DNA of 64,000 nucleotides from Armillaria gallica (GCA_037576215.1 JBANDB010000001.1:6262001-6326000), one strand, 5' to 3'; shown: positions 21,869 to 31,873, counted from the stretch's first letter. Translations and numbers: made by a program. The notes: a model not told the origin generated them from the sequence alone.

Positions 21869-22038
21869 GACGTGCGATGAACTTTCTCATTTTGGACACA
21901 TGGCCTTTATCTCCTATCATCTAAATTATTGCGTTGAACCGTTGAGTTATTCATCTTGTAGCTGGTAAACTTCGTAACTGATTGGATGGCATAGCAATAA
22001 AACATGAACTACATCATATTAGATAGTATGGAATGAAC

Positions 22039-23046
22039 CTAAGCACGCGGCGCATGAATCCATTTGATTACGTCCTCTGCCCATTCCTCGCCCTGCTCAG
22101 TCCCGAGCGCGAACACCAGGCTGACATGCCCCTTCGCGACAAACTCGTTATACGATACGCTCTTAGCTTTCAAACGCTCACCGAATTTACCATAGCGGGT
22201 GTAAACAAGGGATATCCCTCTCGCCGATGCCAAGCAGAAGCCGCGTAGCCGGTACACTCGCCGAGTCCACCAATGCTAGTGGAACCCTCTGCTTGGCCTC
22301 GGCATCTTCGCCATAATACAACCTGATAGAATCCTTCATATCCACAGGCATGTCCTCGAACGTGTAACATCCAGAAAGGAGAATCCATCCTTTGACACGG
22401 GGATGCAAGGTGGGGGAGTACAGCTCCGGCAGGACAAGAATAGTAAACATGTTCATCGCCCCTGCCGAGTGGCCGAGGACGTAGATGTCAGAGTCGGGGA
22501 AGGAGGGGTTATCTACGACCCACTGCATCGCATCCCGAACATCCTGGGCTGCGCCAGGGAATTGGACACCCGAGTCGATGAGACGGTAGTCGGGGACGAC
22601 AGTGATAAACCCGCGGGTGGCGAAGAAAGAACCGAGGTTGTGGTAGATGATGTCAGTGGGGGCGGGGAGCATGCGCGCACCCATGTAGAACCCGCCGCCG
22701 TATGAGAAGACGAGAATCGGGGTGTCGGGGGGCGTATTAGGAGGGTAGTAGATGTCAAGCGTGTGACGGTCGATCAGACCGTATTGGTGGGACTCTCGCG
22801 TGGTCTTCTCAATCGACGCGCGTTTAGCTTCGAGGATTGGAAGGAAAGCGTTCAATGCTATTCAAGTAGGTTAGCGACAGAAAAATGGAAGAGACAAGAC
22901 GTACTAGGCACCAGGATATCGCTGATTTCTCTCCCTTGAACCTGGGCGATTTGTTCCATGATTTTCTGGATATCTGCTACCATCTCCCGACCATCTTATA
23001 TGGAAAGATTTCTAGTTTCATCCTCCAGTGATACACGGTATGTCAT
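22039..23046 (-). pseudogene. Alpha/beta-hydrolase (esterase-like), broken copy 2
   Basis: The ATG at 23046 starts MTYRVSLEDETRNLSI and meets TAA, where copy 3 has CAA (Gln). Reading on gives DGREMVADIQKIMEQIAQVQGREISDILVP, a conserved 47-nt intron, and the hydrolase domain with YGGGFYMGAR, VVPDYRLID, YVLGHSAGAMN (intact G-x-S-x-G nucleophile motif) and LSGCYTFEDMP. Two single-base losses near 22185-22200 shift the frame after CLHP. The C-terminal part with the catalytic His (GHVSLVFALG, lacking the NH of copy 1) continues in another frame to 22039. A 222-codon frame from 22855 is open but would lack the His region. It is the inverted duplicate of copy 1, with similarity continuing past both ends. 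Confidence 0.85.
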
Positions 23047-23199
23047 TGTAGGATTGGTGAGCTGTGGCCCCGACTCGGATGAGGATGAGTGGGAGGCGTT
23101 GAGCGTTCCGTACTCGTCGGCCAATATGATTGGGGCGCAAGGAGCGCAGAGTGTCGGGCTCGGGCGAGATCGAGTCAGCTTGATGTGAATGTGGGGTCC

Positions 23200-23740
23200 A
23201 TTCGAAACGAGCGCGAGTTTGTGGGGACAGTAATGCCGATGATGAACGTCGTGTTCAAGAGCCAAAGTCACACTGTCACGACGTTTCTTTTTGGGATTTC
23301 CCGCTTTTTTTCTTCTTACCAAAAAGCTCAAACAGGCACATTGACGGTTAGTTCAGGCGTCGCACACTCGGTATCTTCGTGTACTGATAAATCAACGAGT
23401 GACATCATCTTCTGCTGTAGGACGCAACTTACTATGATCGTCACTGCGGCTGTACGGTGGGCAATGTTACTTCCATCCAGCCTTATTCACCTATGCGCTA
23501 TATGTTTAAATGGACCTATATCCACCCTGGTCCAACGTGTATGGCACCTTCTTGGCAGGGCATAGTGGACCATGATCCCACAGTATCACCGTTTCAACGA
23601 GAGCCTGCGTAGGTTGGAAAATAAAGAATACCTCTGGGTCATATTTATCGATAACAGCCCTGGCCGAAACTGAATACTTGCGATCCACAAGGCTTTTAAC
23701 TCGTCGAAGTAAGGCTGGCTCTCCCAATTGCATTACCTCT
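23200..23740. repeat. Right-arm copy of the 9.05-9.5 kb block, with coding-like fragment
   Basis: 23250-23600 is the inverted counterpart of 9050-9485. On the minus strand 23733-23506 is open and reads GEPALLRRVKSLVDRKYSVS and ALVETVILWDHGPLCPAKK, which looks like real protein but matches no family I can name. It may be an exon remnant of a duplicated gene also represented near 9.7 kb. Confidence 0.35.
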
Positions 23741-23779
23741 AAAGCCCTTTGAAGATAGTATACAGTGCGTCAGATCCAA

Positions 23780-23845
23780 CCCGTTGATGGTGTATCGGCT
23801 ACACACACGTCTCCTTCAAGCTAGGTTCGACTCCTAGCCACGGCA
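23780..23845 (+). repeat. tRNA-like element 13 (TGATGGTGTATCGG type)
   Basis: GTTGATGGTGTATCGGCTAC gives an A-box and a D-arm that can close (GTGT/ACAC). The centre is 16 nt. The T-arm CTAGGTTCGACTCCTAG has a perfect 5-bp stem. CCG/CGG at the ends pair. T5 at 23877-23881. Relatives are elements 2 and 3. Confidence 0.6.
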
Positions 23846-23989
23846 TTTAAGCTCACGCACACTGTTTTCTCTTTGATTTTTCAAAAATCACGGTGAAGGC
23901 CTCAGATTGCTGTCATCTTTTCCATGGTTCTCACATCACCCATCTTAGCTTCATTGCCAGACTTTTCATTGTCACCAGAAGCACGGACA

Positions 23990-24045
23990 CGAGACGTCAT
24001 ACTATATAGCTACGATCCCCTGGGTTCGACTCCCAGCGAGACAGT
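23990..24045 (+). repeat. tRNA-like element 14
   Basis: CCTGGGTTCGACTCCCAGCG forms a T-arm with B-box, and GTC/GAC near the ends can pair. The A-box region (ATATAGCTACG) is degenerate. Only T4 follows. Confidence 0.4.
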
Positions 24046-24117
24046 CGGGATGCATTCTGGTACGTTTCGGCCCTTTTGTTCAGCACACTTGTCAAACCAT
24101 TGAGTTTAGAAGACGCA

Positions 24118-24185
24118 TCTGTGTCAGTGCAACGGTTAGCATACTCTGCATCGGACATCCTGGGTTCGATTCCCTCGGGGACAAT
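24118..24185 (+). repeat. tRNA-like element 15 (GCAACGGTTAGCAT type)
   Basis: CAGTGCAACGGTTAGCAT is close to the D-arm of ordinary eukaryotic tRNAs, and CTGGGTTCGATTCCC is a B-box. The centre (ACTCTGCATCGGACATC) cannot form a normal 5-bp anticodon stem. T5 at 24203-24207. It is the same type as element 1. Confidence 0.55.
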
Positions 24186-24983
24186 CCCGAATATCCGGAA
24201 AGTTTTTGGGCGCCCCACTAGTCCCACTCCTGCGACCTTTGGCGCAACCAGAACTTTCCTTTAGCCAAAGTTGCTTTCTCATACTCGTCGCAACTATGAG
24301 AAAGCACGTATTCCTGATATTTTCTCTTCTACAGGTACCGCGACTTGATCAATCACAAACGGCGGGACGTGTATAAAATGATGTTGAAGGGCGGAATCAG
24401 TTCCTACTGAGATTCGTAGGATCGAATCACAGATTCAACTGTCAACGCCTCGTGAAGGTCATGTACGTGCTCCGTTAGGGCACATGTAATGGATAGCCTT
24501 GAGGCTCGATTTTCAGCACGAAACGCGACGATTCAGATATCAGCAGCATATAGAGTACCCCTCTGAGGGGACTTGTACCCCACAGCACATCGGCCCCGTC
24601 GACGAACGACACCACCCATCTGCGGCAAGCTCATCGGGAGTGCCTGTAGAAGAGAAAACACAGTAGGAATAAGCTACATGTGATTGAAAAAGTTGCGACG
24701 ATTTGCCGTTCCTCTGTGTCAGAAATGACCTAACAGATGTCAGACTTTCAATTGACTTCGAAAATCGAGTTACGCACGCTGTCAAGAGCAGGCATTATTT
24801 CAGTCCACCATACTGGAATCTTGAAAGATAGTTGGATAGGCGTGAACATGAGAGGGATGACGCGTCTGAATCGAGCGTGGACACTCTGTTTGAGGGATGC
24901 ACGACCTTTTGGAGAGTGAATCGTAAGAGTAAGTCCTTAGATGAGAAAAAAGGTCAATATCTATCTAACGTGAATGTTGACAT

Positions 24984-25043
24984 CTCCACCTGCGGGAATC
25001 GAACCCGGCACAATGCGTGGCAGCCGATAGAGCACAGCGGACT
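24984..25043 (-). repeat. tRNA-like element 16
   Basis: The minus strand reads GTCCGCTGTGCTCTATCGGC (A-box), a short centre, and GCCGGGTTCGATTCCCGC with a perfect T-stem. T6 follows at 24950-24945. Confidence 0.55.
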
Positions 25044-25174
25044 CGTCCAAAGATTCGAAGCTGAGGGATACTTGGCGCTGTACTATGATCACGGTGCAGA
25101 GAGATAATTAATGGCTGCCAAGCCATGTGTTATCGCATAGCCCCAGTAATTGAGCGATTGTCATAGATAGTTTG

Positions 25175-25226
25175 GCAGTCGGGGATGGAACCAACATCTC
25201 ACCCAAGTATACCACCGGAGCACGAT
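25175..25226 (-). repeat. tRNA-like element 17
   Basis: The minus strand reads CTCCGGTGGTATACTTGGGT, then GTTGGTTCCATCCCCGAC (B-box with changes). It is related to elements 19 and 26 (GGTATATTGG type). No T5 is seen nearby. Confidence 0.4.
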
Positions 25227-25406
25227 GAGTAGAGATCAAGTTGATGTCTTCCTGGCTTCTAAAAAGTTGCACTGGCGGGGCTCACTACTGGGATTTGATG
25301 AAAATGTGAGGGAGTCGGGATATCATACATGACTTTGAGAGGGAAGCTAAAGGCAAGGAAGCGCCTCCGAGTCGAGGGAAAAATAATGTCTCCACAAGAC
25401 CATAAC

Positions 25407-25469
25407 CTTAGTCGGGAATTGAACCCGACACTCTATGGGTAGCTATAGCCGATGCGCTACAGGTATACA
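25407..25469 (-). repeat. tRNA-like element 18 (GTAGCGTATCGG type)
   Basis: The minus strand reads CCTGTAGCGCATCGGCTATA, then GAGTGTCGGGTTCAATTCCC. It sits in the same order before a GGTATATTGG-type element as in the 29.4-29.8 kb segment. T5 at 25383-25379. Confidence 0.5.
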
Positions 25470-25662
25470 ACGAACTTGTAAGAAGGGGCACTAGCTTGCC
25501 CAAAGAAAATATGCCGGAAAGCAAGAGGTACACTTCAGTTGAACAAGAAAGCATGCTGGACTGAAAGACCGCGCGTTCATTCATAGATGTCCGGAAACTC
25601 ACCCGACCGTGTATTGATGTTCTCAACATTAAAAATACAGCGATATCGAAAGTATAGAGACA

Positions 25663-25720
25663 GTCCGGTTGGGGATCGAACCCACACCTCGCCTATGGTG
25701 TCCAATATACCACGAGAACG
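25663..25720 (-). repeat. tRNA-like element 19 (GGTATATTGG type)
   Basis: The minus strand reads TTCTCGTGGTATATTGGACA, then 11-14 nt, then GTGGGTTCGATCCCCAACC. There is no room for an anticodon arm. T5 at 25634-25630. It is nearly the same unit as element 26 (29684). Confidence 0.55.
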
Positions 25721-25869
25721 GTATCTTGGTGGATTTAATTCGCTGGCAGTTGTACTGCTGATCTTTCTAACAAAATTTTTATATATGCATCGCACGGAGA
25801 ACACTCCATTCGTCGTTTGGCTAGAATATTAGGGCCTTGAAAATCGAGGCAAGGAGCGAAAAAGCGAGC

Positions 25870-26463
25870 GATCGAAAAGGGAAAAGTTGTGACCGTTATG
25901 TCTTTGTGACTTTGACGTTCATCTGCGACTGTCGCCATAAACTCGCGCTCATTTCGATTCGTCGCCTCAAGCTTGATATACGACGGGGTCGCTGCAATTG
26001 TGGTTTTCCTGACGAAGCTGATTCAAATCCAGGCCACGTCCGGTGACACGTGCTCGAGGATGTCACAGGGAGGGTCGCACTGGCTAAGGCTGTGACGCGC
26101 GGGGAGAGAAAGGGAGGACCGTCTACGATGCATGCGCGGAAGGGCGCTCACCGAGGGAGACGCGAGGATGGTCGTCATGTCAAGGAGAGGGATTGAAAGG
26201 ATGTCAAAAATAGACGGGGAGGAACCGTGCGTGCGTCTTTTCTCCTATAATTTGCCATAGTTGACTGACTTGAACAGCGCTACGCACGAAGACCACCATT
26301 CATAATGGATACCAGACTCGCGTCAAGCTGGCTATTTCCCCCGAGCCCGACGCTCTGCACTGTTTGCGTCCCAATCATATTAGCCGGCAAGTACAGAGCG
26401 TACAACGCCTCTCACTCATCCACATCCGAATCAGGGCCATAGCTCACCGGCACCAATCCTACA
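25870..26463 (+). repeat. Third copy of the esterase upstream block
   Basis: GTGACTTTGACGTTCATC, AAACTCGCGCTCATTTCG and CAAGCTTGATATACG (25907-25985) match the minus strand of 23170-23270. 26380-26463 matches the sequence just upstream of copies 1 and 2 (GTACAGAGCGTACAACGCCT). It is non-coding and separated by about 370 bp of unmatched sequence. Confidence 0.45.
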
Positions 26464-27430
26464 ATGACATCCCGTGCCTCGTTTGAGGATCAAGCTAGGC
26501 TCATTTTCGTACAAGATGGTCGGGTGATGGTAGCCAATATCCAGCAAACTACGGAACAAATCGCCCAGGTTCAAGGGAGAGAAATCAATGATATCCTGGT
26601 GTCGGGTACGTCTTTGTCTCATACAATTTATGATAACTAATGTCCTTTGTGTAGCAGCGCTGAACGCATTGGTGTCCATTCTTGAAGTTGAAAGTGCACC
26701 GATTGAGAGGACCACGCGACGGTCCCACCAATACAGCTCAACTGACCATCACACTCGACGACTACTGCCCTTCTTTCCATACGGCGGCGGGGTCTACATC
26801 ACCCACTTGAACAGCAGCGTACACTTTTGTTCCCGTCTAGTACGCGTTGACGAGAGGACCACACGAGAATGTCATCATACATCTCGGGCCCGACCCCCGT
26901 CTTCTCATACGGTGGCGGGTTCTACATGCGCGCGCAAACGTTCCCCGCCCCGCCTCCATCATCTACCACATCCTCTACCCCTTCGCCACCCGTGGATTCA
27001 TCACTGGCTACCACCTCGTCGACTCGGGTGTCCAATTCCCTGGCACAGCTCAGGACGTGCGCGATGCAATGCAATGGGTTGCCAATAACCTACCCTTCTC
27101 CGATTCTGACATTTACATCCTTGGCCGCTCGGTGGGGCCGACGAACGTGTTCACCATTCTCGCCCTCCCGGAGCTGAACCCCCCCGCTTTGCACCCTCGT
27201 ATCAAAGGCGCATCCTCCTCTCAACCGTATGCATCCGAGGACATACCTACTATGAAGATGCTGAGGAGGCGTAGACAGTACCGTTGGTGTTGTTAGAATC
27301 AGCGAGTTTATTGACTCCGAGGCTCCTGCTGGGTATCGGCGAGAGGGAATCCCACTATGGAGAAAATTAGCGAACCTTTTAGGGAAGGAGCCGTGTTGTA
27401 TGACGAATACGTATGTCGCCCGGACATAAA
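26464..27430 (+). pseudogene. Alpha/beta-hydrolase (esterase-like), broken copy 3
   Basis: ATG at 26464 starts MTSRASFEDQARLIFVQDGR and continues VMVANIQQTTEQIAQVQGRE without the TAA seen in copies 1 and 2, so this copy shows the older start. After the conserved intron the body is badly damaged. The oxyanion region appears twice (YGGGVYI, then YGGGFYMR) around a partial internal duplication. Several frame changes occur, and the nucleophile motif is GRSVG. The tail dissolves after DIPTMKMLRRR. It is on the plus strand like copy 1. Confidence 0.8.
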
Positions 27431-27796
27431 CACTGACAGGTCCAGCAGAATTGGCAGATGATGTAGAGATGGGTCTGCGCGGGGTGATCATTACGATACC
27501 GATGTCCGTTATTTTTTTTTTTCGTGTCCGTAAATTCTAGCGCCAATATCTCCAAGACCAACGCAGCCCGCGCCATTGCCGAGGACTAGCATGATCGACT
27601 ATCTTTGCATCGAACGTTTTCATGCTTCAAAGTAAATGTTCAAGCACTGGGTGTGGCATGCAAGGAGGAGAAACGGTTATCTACCCGCCTTATGCATCGA
27701 TAAAGAAGAGGGTGAGAAAAATTCAACCCCCACATTTTCTAGAAAGGAAAAAAAATAATTACGAGTACGTATCAATGTTTCCGCGTACAACACACT

Positions 27797-27857
27797 ATCT
27801 TGCTAGGAATCGAACTCAGCGTGTGGGTACTAGTAACCGATGTGCCACTGGAGATTG
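27797..27857 (-). repeat. tRNA-like element 20
   Basis: The minus strand reads CAGTGGCACATCGGTTACTA, then CGCTGAGTTCGATTCCTAGC. T8 follows at 27755-27748, the longest T-run of the set. Confidence 0.5.
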
Positions 27858-27942
27858 AGCAGTAATAATAATTACACACTTGCGAGCTTTGATCTGCATG
27901 GTCCCAAGCAAAATATGCAAGGATCGGCATTAATAAGTCTCT

Positions 27943-27999
27943 CTCAGCCCGGGAATCAAATCGATCATCATTCATGTAACCAATATACCATGGGAGACA
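27943..27999 (-). repeat. tRNA-like element 21
   Basis: The minus strand reads CTTGTCTCCCATGGTATATTGG, then TTACATGAATG and TCGATTTGATTCCCGGGC (mutated B-box). GTCTC and GAGAC at the ends can pair as an acceptor stem. Only T4 follows. Confidence 0.4.
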
Positions 28000-28278
28000 A
28001 GTAAATTGGTACACATGCAGCGATTTGGCTAACGATGGTCGCCTCTCCTTGGAACTGGCAGGTGCGAATTATTGTCTCGCTGATACAGCTGCGGACCACA
28101 AAGTAAGACGTAGTATCACGAATCCCAGGAAGAAACTATCTGCTACCAGGGACAGCGCGCCGTCCGAAGAACTTGGTGCGACTTAGCTAGGAGCCTATCT
28201 GAGAAGCACTCACGCTGACTCGATCCTCATGGCCCAAGAAAAAACACGAAAATTACACGCGCATACATCCAGGATGTA

Positions 28279-28346
28279 CCTCCCTAGGAGTCGAACCTAG
28301 TCCGGGGGGGGAGGGTAATAAACAATAAATGAACTACGGGAGACAA
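28279..28346 (-). repeat. tRNA-like element 22
   Basis: The minus strand reads CTTGTCTCCCGTAGTTCATT, an enlarged centre with C8, then GACTAGGTTCGACTCCTAGG (T-stem) and GGGAGG, which pairs with CTCCC at the 5' end. T6 at 28244-28239. Confidence 0.45.
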
Positions 28347-28628
28347 GTGAACAGGGGATCTCGGGGACTCAAAGCATCGAGCAGAGATGCGGAAACAGTG
28401 GATTATTCCGGGAAGATAGGTCCTATTCCTGCATACTGAGAGAATCGGCGCATCTGCGAGGTCAAACCGACCCTTTCTTCAACCATATGTCCTGGTGTCA
28501 ATGTGACAACACAGAGAGGAAGGAATCTCCGTCGAACGCATTCCTGGATTTCAAGCACGGATGAAAAGTGTATACCATGTAGTTTTTATGAATAAAAAAG
28601 TTCGAGACAACTGAGTACCTACGTAGTA

Positions 28629-28693
28629 GCTAGCCTGGGAGTCGAACCCAGTTTCTGACACCCATGTGCACTAACCAGTATACCATGATCCAG
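28629..28693 (-). repeat. tRNA-like element 23
   Basis: The minus strand reads GGATCATGGTATACTGGTTA (close to a normal A-box), a centre of about 15-20 nt, then ACTGGGTTCGACTCCCAGG with a perfect 5-bp T-stem. T6 at 28599-28594. Confidence 0.55.
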
Positions 28694-28984
28694 TTCGCTG
28701 GGGAAGATTAAAGCCAGCAAACAGCCCAACGTCTACAAACCTCTTTTCTCCAAGTTCGTATTATGCAGCTTCAATCGTACCGCGAGGGATGCGGGAAGGA
28801 CTACGTGGGCAAATGCACGCATCGAAGGGTCATGCATTGACTGCGATATCACAGTACCTAAACAAAGCAACACGAAACCCTTGCAGACAGAGTGAAGGTT
28901 CTTCAGTGAGAGTTCTAGGAAGAAACTAATGACGATGGGCCATCAGACGATTTAAAAAATCTGTCGGAGACAATAGAGCGATGT

Positions 28985-29041
28985 TCCGGTTGGGAATCGA
29001 ACCCAACACACTGCGTTGTTGCCAATTACACTAGTCGATCT
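28985..29041 (-). repeat. tRNA-like element 24
   Basis: The minus strand reads GACTAGTGTAATTGGCAACA, then about 10 nt (ACGCAGTGT), then GTTGGGTTCGATTCCCAAC with a perfect 6-bp T-stem. T6 at 28959-28954. It is one of the cleanest examples of a D-arm joined almost directly to a T-arm. Confidence 0.6.
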
Positions 29042-29462
29042 GAAAGAAGAGGCAATCGCCTTGCCAGATAGGAAAATCGAGGTGTGGGATGTCTTGGTAC
29101 TGGAGAGGAGAGAAGCTCGAACACGGGAGAGATACGAAATAAAGCGTCAAACAGGCCACATCCTTGTGAGCAAGATAGAAAAGTAAGGACTCGGCTGTGT
29201 GTTAATTGTCGTGTTTTACTCACCGACATCCTATCTATGGTATCTGCTATAACACGATAAAAACGATCTCGGAGCAGGGCACTTGGTGGGATCTCCCTAG
29301 CTTTGGACCGCTAGTGTGCTTGTGGAGATAAAAAGAATCGTGAATAGCTTGACAAAAGCACAAGGGATAGCATGGGCGACCAAGACTTCTAGCGTAGTCC
29401 TTGAGAGGGAATCACAAACGAGTAAGCATCCCGAGGCAAAAAGACCACTTGGTGCAATATAT

Positions 29463-29520
29463 CTTCAGCCGGGAATCGAACCCGACACTCGGTGGTAGCC
29501 GATACGCTACGAGAATACAG
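29463..29520 (-). repeat. tRNA-like element 25 (GTAGCGTATCGG type)
   Basis: The minus strand reads TCTCGTAGCGTATCGGCTAC (A-box; D-arm GTAG/CTAC closes), 10 nt (CACCGAGTGT), then CGGGTTCGATTCCCGGC. T5 at 29442-29438. Near-copy of element 18. Confidence 0.6.
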
Positions 29521-29683
29521 TGAGCTTGAAGCAAGGGATACACTGCAGGTGAACAAGAAAGAAGGGGTACGCTGAACTGAGGTCACGTTCAGCGTGGATC
29601 TCAGAAGCATCCATGGGGCCAGAGAAGTGAGAACTCGCTATCGATGTTCTAAACATCAAAAACACAATAGCAATGCAGAGACA

Positions 29684-29740
29684 GTTCGGTTGGGGATCGA
29701 ACCAATATCTCGTCTATGGTATCTAATATACCACGAAAAC
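29684..29740 (-). repeat. tRNA-like element 26 (GGTATATTGG type)
   Basis: The minus strand reads TCGTGGTATATTAGATACCA, then TTGGTTCGATCCCCAACC. T5 at 29662-29658. The unit 29330-29800 (elements 25 and 26 with spacers) is a diverged copy of 25320-25750 (elements 18 and 19). Confidence 0.5.
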
Positions 29741-30291
29741 GATGTCAGAGCAGGGAGCTCGGTAGATTTAATCCAGTGGTACCGGTGATCTTCCTAGCTT
29801 TATTGAAGAGTTAGTATGTGCCAGCGGCGATTCGCTAAAGCTGGGTTTACGACGTCCTCGAATGTAGAATTGGGACAGTAAGGTTATCTGCGAGCCAGGC
29901 AATCGGATGAAAAGAAAATAGGGATGTCGAACCAGGACACTGTGTGTCACAGCCAGCGTTCAGCATGACCCGTCGTTAGGCAGCGAGACAGAGAAGGGAG
30001 GACCATTATCCTTAGTTCAGCCATTTGTAGAGGCTGTAGATTAATTTATGTCGTATCGTCAACATCCTATGTAACACGAGAATGACCTCTGAGCATGGGA
30101 TTGAATCAAGTCGTGATCTTCCTAGTTTTACGGGCCAGTAGGAATTCACTGTTGCTCTTGTAGAGATCAGGGAACGTCTAAACATGCGATTGACCTGGAT
30201 ATATTTTATTTCGATACACGCATTGTCGGAGCCTGGTAAAACCCGACTCTTGAGTAGACGATGGAACACAGAAGGGTGTTCTGCCCATGCA

Positions 30292-31873
30292 TCACAGAAG
30301 AATACGCTCTTCAGATGGCGCATCTTCAATTTCTACATACAGAGAATGTCAGAAACGGTAAGTACCACAGAATAGACATTACTTACCTTCATCGATGATT
30401 ATTGAGATATCCAACCCTTCCGTCTGGAACGATTTCAAGCGATCGACGCAAGACAAAGCTCTGGGCGTTAGGGCAACATGGCCACCTACACGAGTGATAG
30501 GATTCCAGGTCCTGATATGAACTTGAGACAACCGAGTAACTCGTGAATCTCGGCAAACGTTCCAACGCTTCTCGATGATCCTAACCAGTAATTCATCCCG
30601 CCCTTCCAGCCGGATGTCGTCCGTAAAAAGCTTGTTCGCACTCAACTGAAGGACAGACAAGCTAGGGAGCATCGCACTCCTTTCACCTACGAGGCCCTTG
30701 AGGAACCTCGCAGGATCACTGTCATTCTCCAAACCTGCCAAAAGGAGAATTAATGTGCGAAGCTGGGGAACGCATGAGAAGAGTTGAGAGGGGTCCAGAG
30801 TTTCCCTCGATATCCTGAGCGTGAGAGCCTGCAGCTGACTCCCAGAACAGGTAAAGAATCGAGATATTGTTAAGTTGGAAGATGGGTAATTAGCGAGTGG
30901 CATAGTGAACGATAGGTGTTCTAATACCGGGCAAATGAGGTAGCCGAGTAGTAAATGAGAGCGTCCAAGGCTCAGCGAACGGAGTTTCGAGAGCGTCAGC
31001 GGAGCAATGGTTGCTACCTCAGGGTCAGGGCGGAACACGGTCTGCTCTGTCAACTCTTCAAGATTGGGACAGAGTCGGAGAAGTGTGAAGATCAGCTCCA
31101 TACGAGTAAATTTCTCAAAGGACATGGTCAAATGTGTGATATTCGACCACGGAAACGGAATCGTGCCCAAGTCGTATGGGGGCATTCTTACGTCAAATTC
31201 GAGAGATCTGAGGTTGGGCGCGTTTTGGAACATACTCAAGATGGCAGTAAGGTTGTTCATGGAATGCTGATAGCTCACGACAAGTGACTTCAATGAGGGG
31301 AAATGGACCGGGGGTGAATTGAGTAGTGATCGGGTCCATCGGAGAGAGGGATGTCCTAACAGGCAGACGTCTCCCCACTGTTGCGAATGCTGCATTAAAG
31401 TCTCAATGATGGCATCTGGAAATGTGTGATATATCCAGATCGACATGGAGAGCGTATTCTGTCTGGTCCGCTGAAGCGCCTCGCGGAACATTCTTGCTCC
31501 GATTTCTTCTCGCATAGGTTTTATTTGGCCTTGCCAATCCACCAGAACAAAAGACGACCACAGGGCGGGGTAACCCCAGGCAATATCTCGCCATTGGTGA
31601 CAGACTCTGCCCAATAGCCACGGACCATCGTGCAGGGGCTTGAGAACGCTATACGAGCCTGAGACTGCGAGGAGAAATATCTTGGACAGAATTTCGGGAG
31701 GAAGGGAGTGAATGGGCAGGTTTGGCACGGCTTCAGGTTCCATTGAGAGGTCTTGCAAGCGATGGATGAATGAATCTGTATCTAGAGAGATAGAATATTT
31801 GTCAGCAGTATGAGTAACAACATCGACGCTCACTATTGCCATCCGTTATCGTCTTTGTTCTCTGCATCTTCAT
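30292..31873 (-). CDS. F-box protein with leucine-rich C-terminal region (paralogue 3)
   Basis: Exons 31873-31834, 31781-30387 and 30332-30292 join to 492 codons (491 aa). Exon 1 encodes MKMQRTKTITDGN, matching exon 1 of paralogue 2. The F-box lies at about residues 34-85 (IHSLPPEILSKIFLLAVSGS, then GRVCHQWRDIAWGYPALWSS). Leucine-rich repeats follow (FPSLKSLVVSYQ, LRSLEFDVRMPP, LSKLRSLSLGRSHLLLG, VPQLRTLILLLAG), and the end is DEE, IEDAPSEERILL. Intron positions and phases equal those of paralogue 2, so the two derive from one duplication after the split from paralogue 1. The likely role is SCF substrate adaptor. The frame is open throughout. It is transcribed toward the tRNA-like cluster. 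Confidence 0.87.

Noticed and set aside
21277..24185. Functional tRNA genes
   Set aside because: None of the candidates has room for a 17-nt anticodon arm and variable loop, and acceptor stems are mostly imperfect, so they are reported as tRNA-like repeats.
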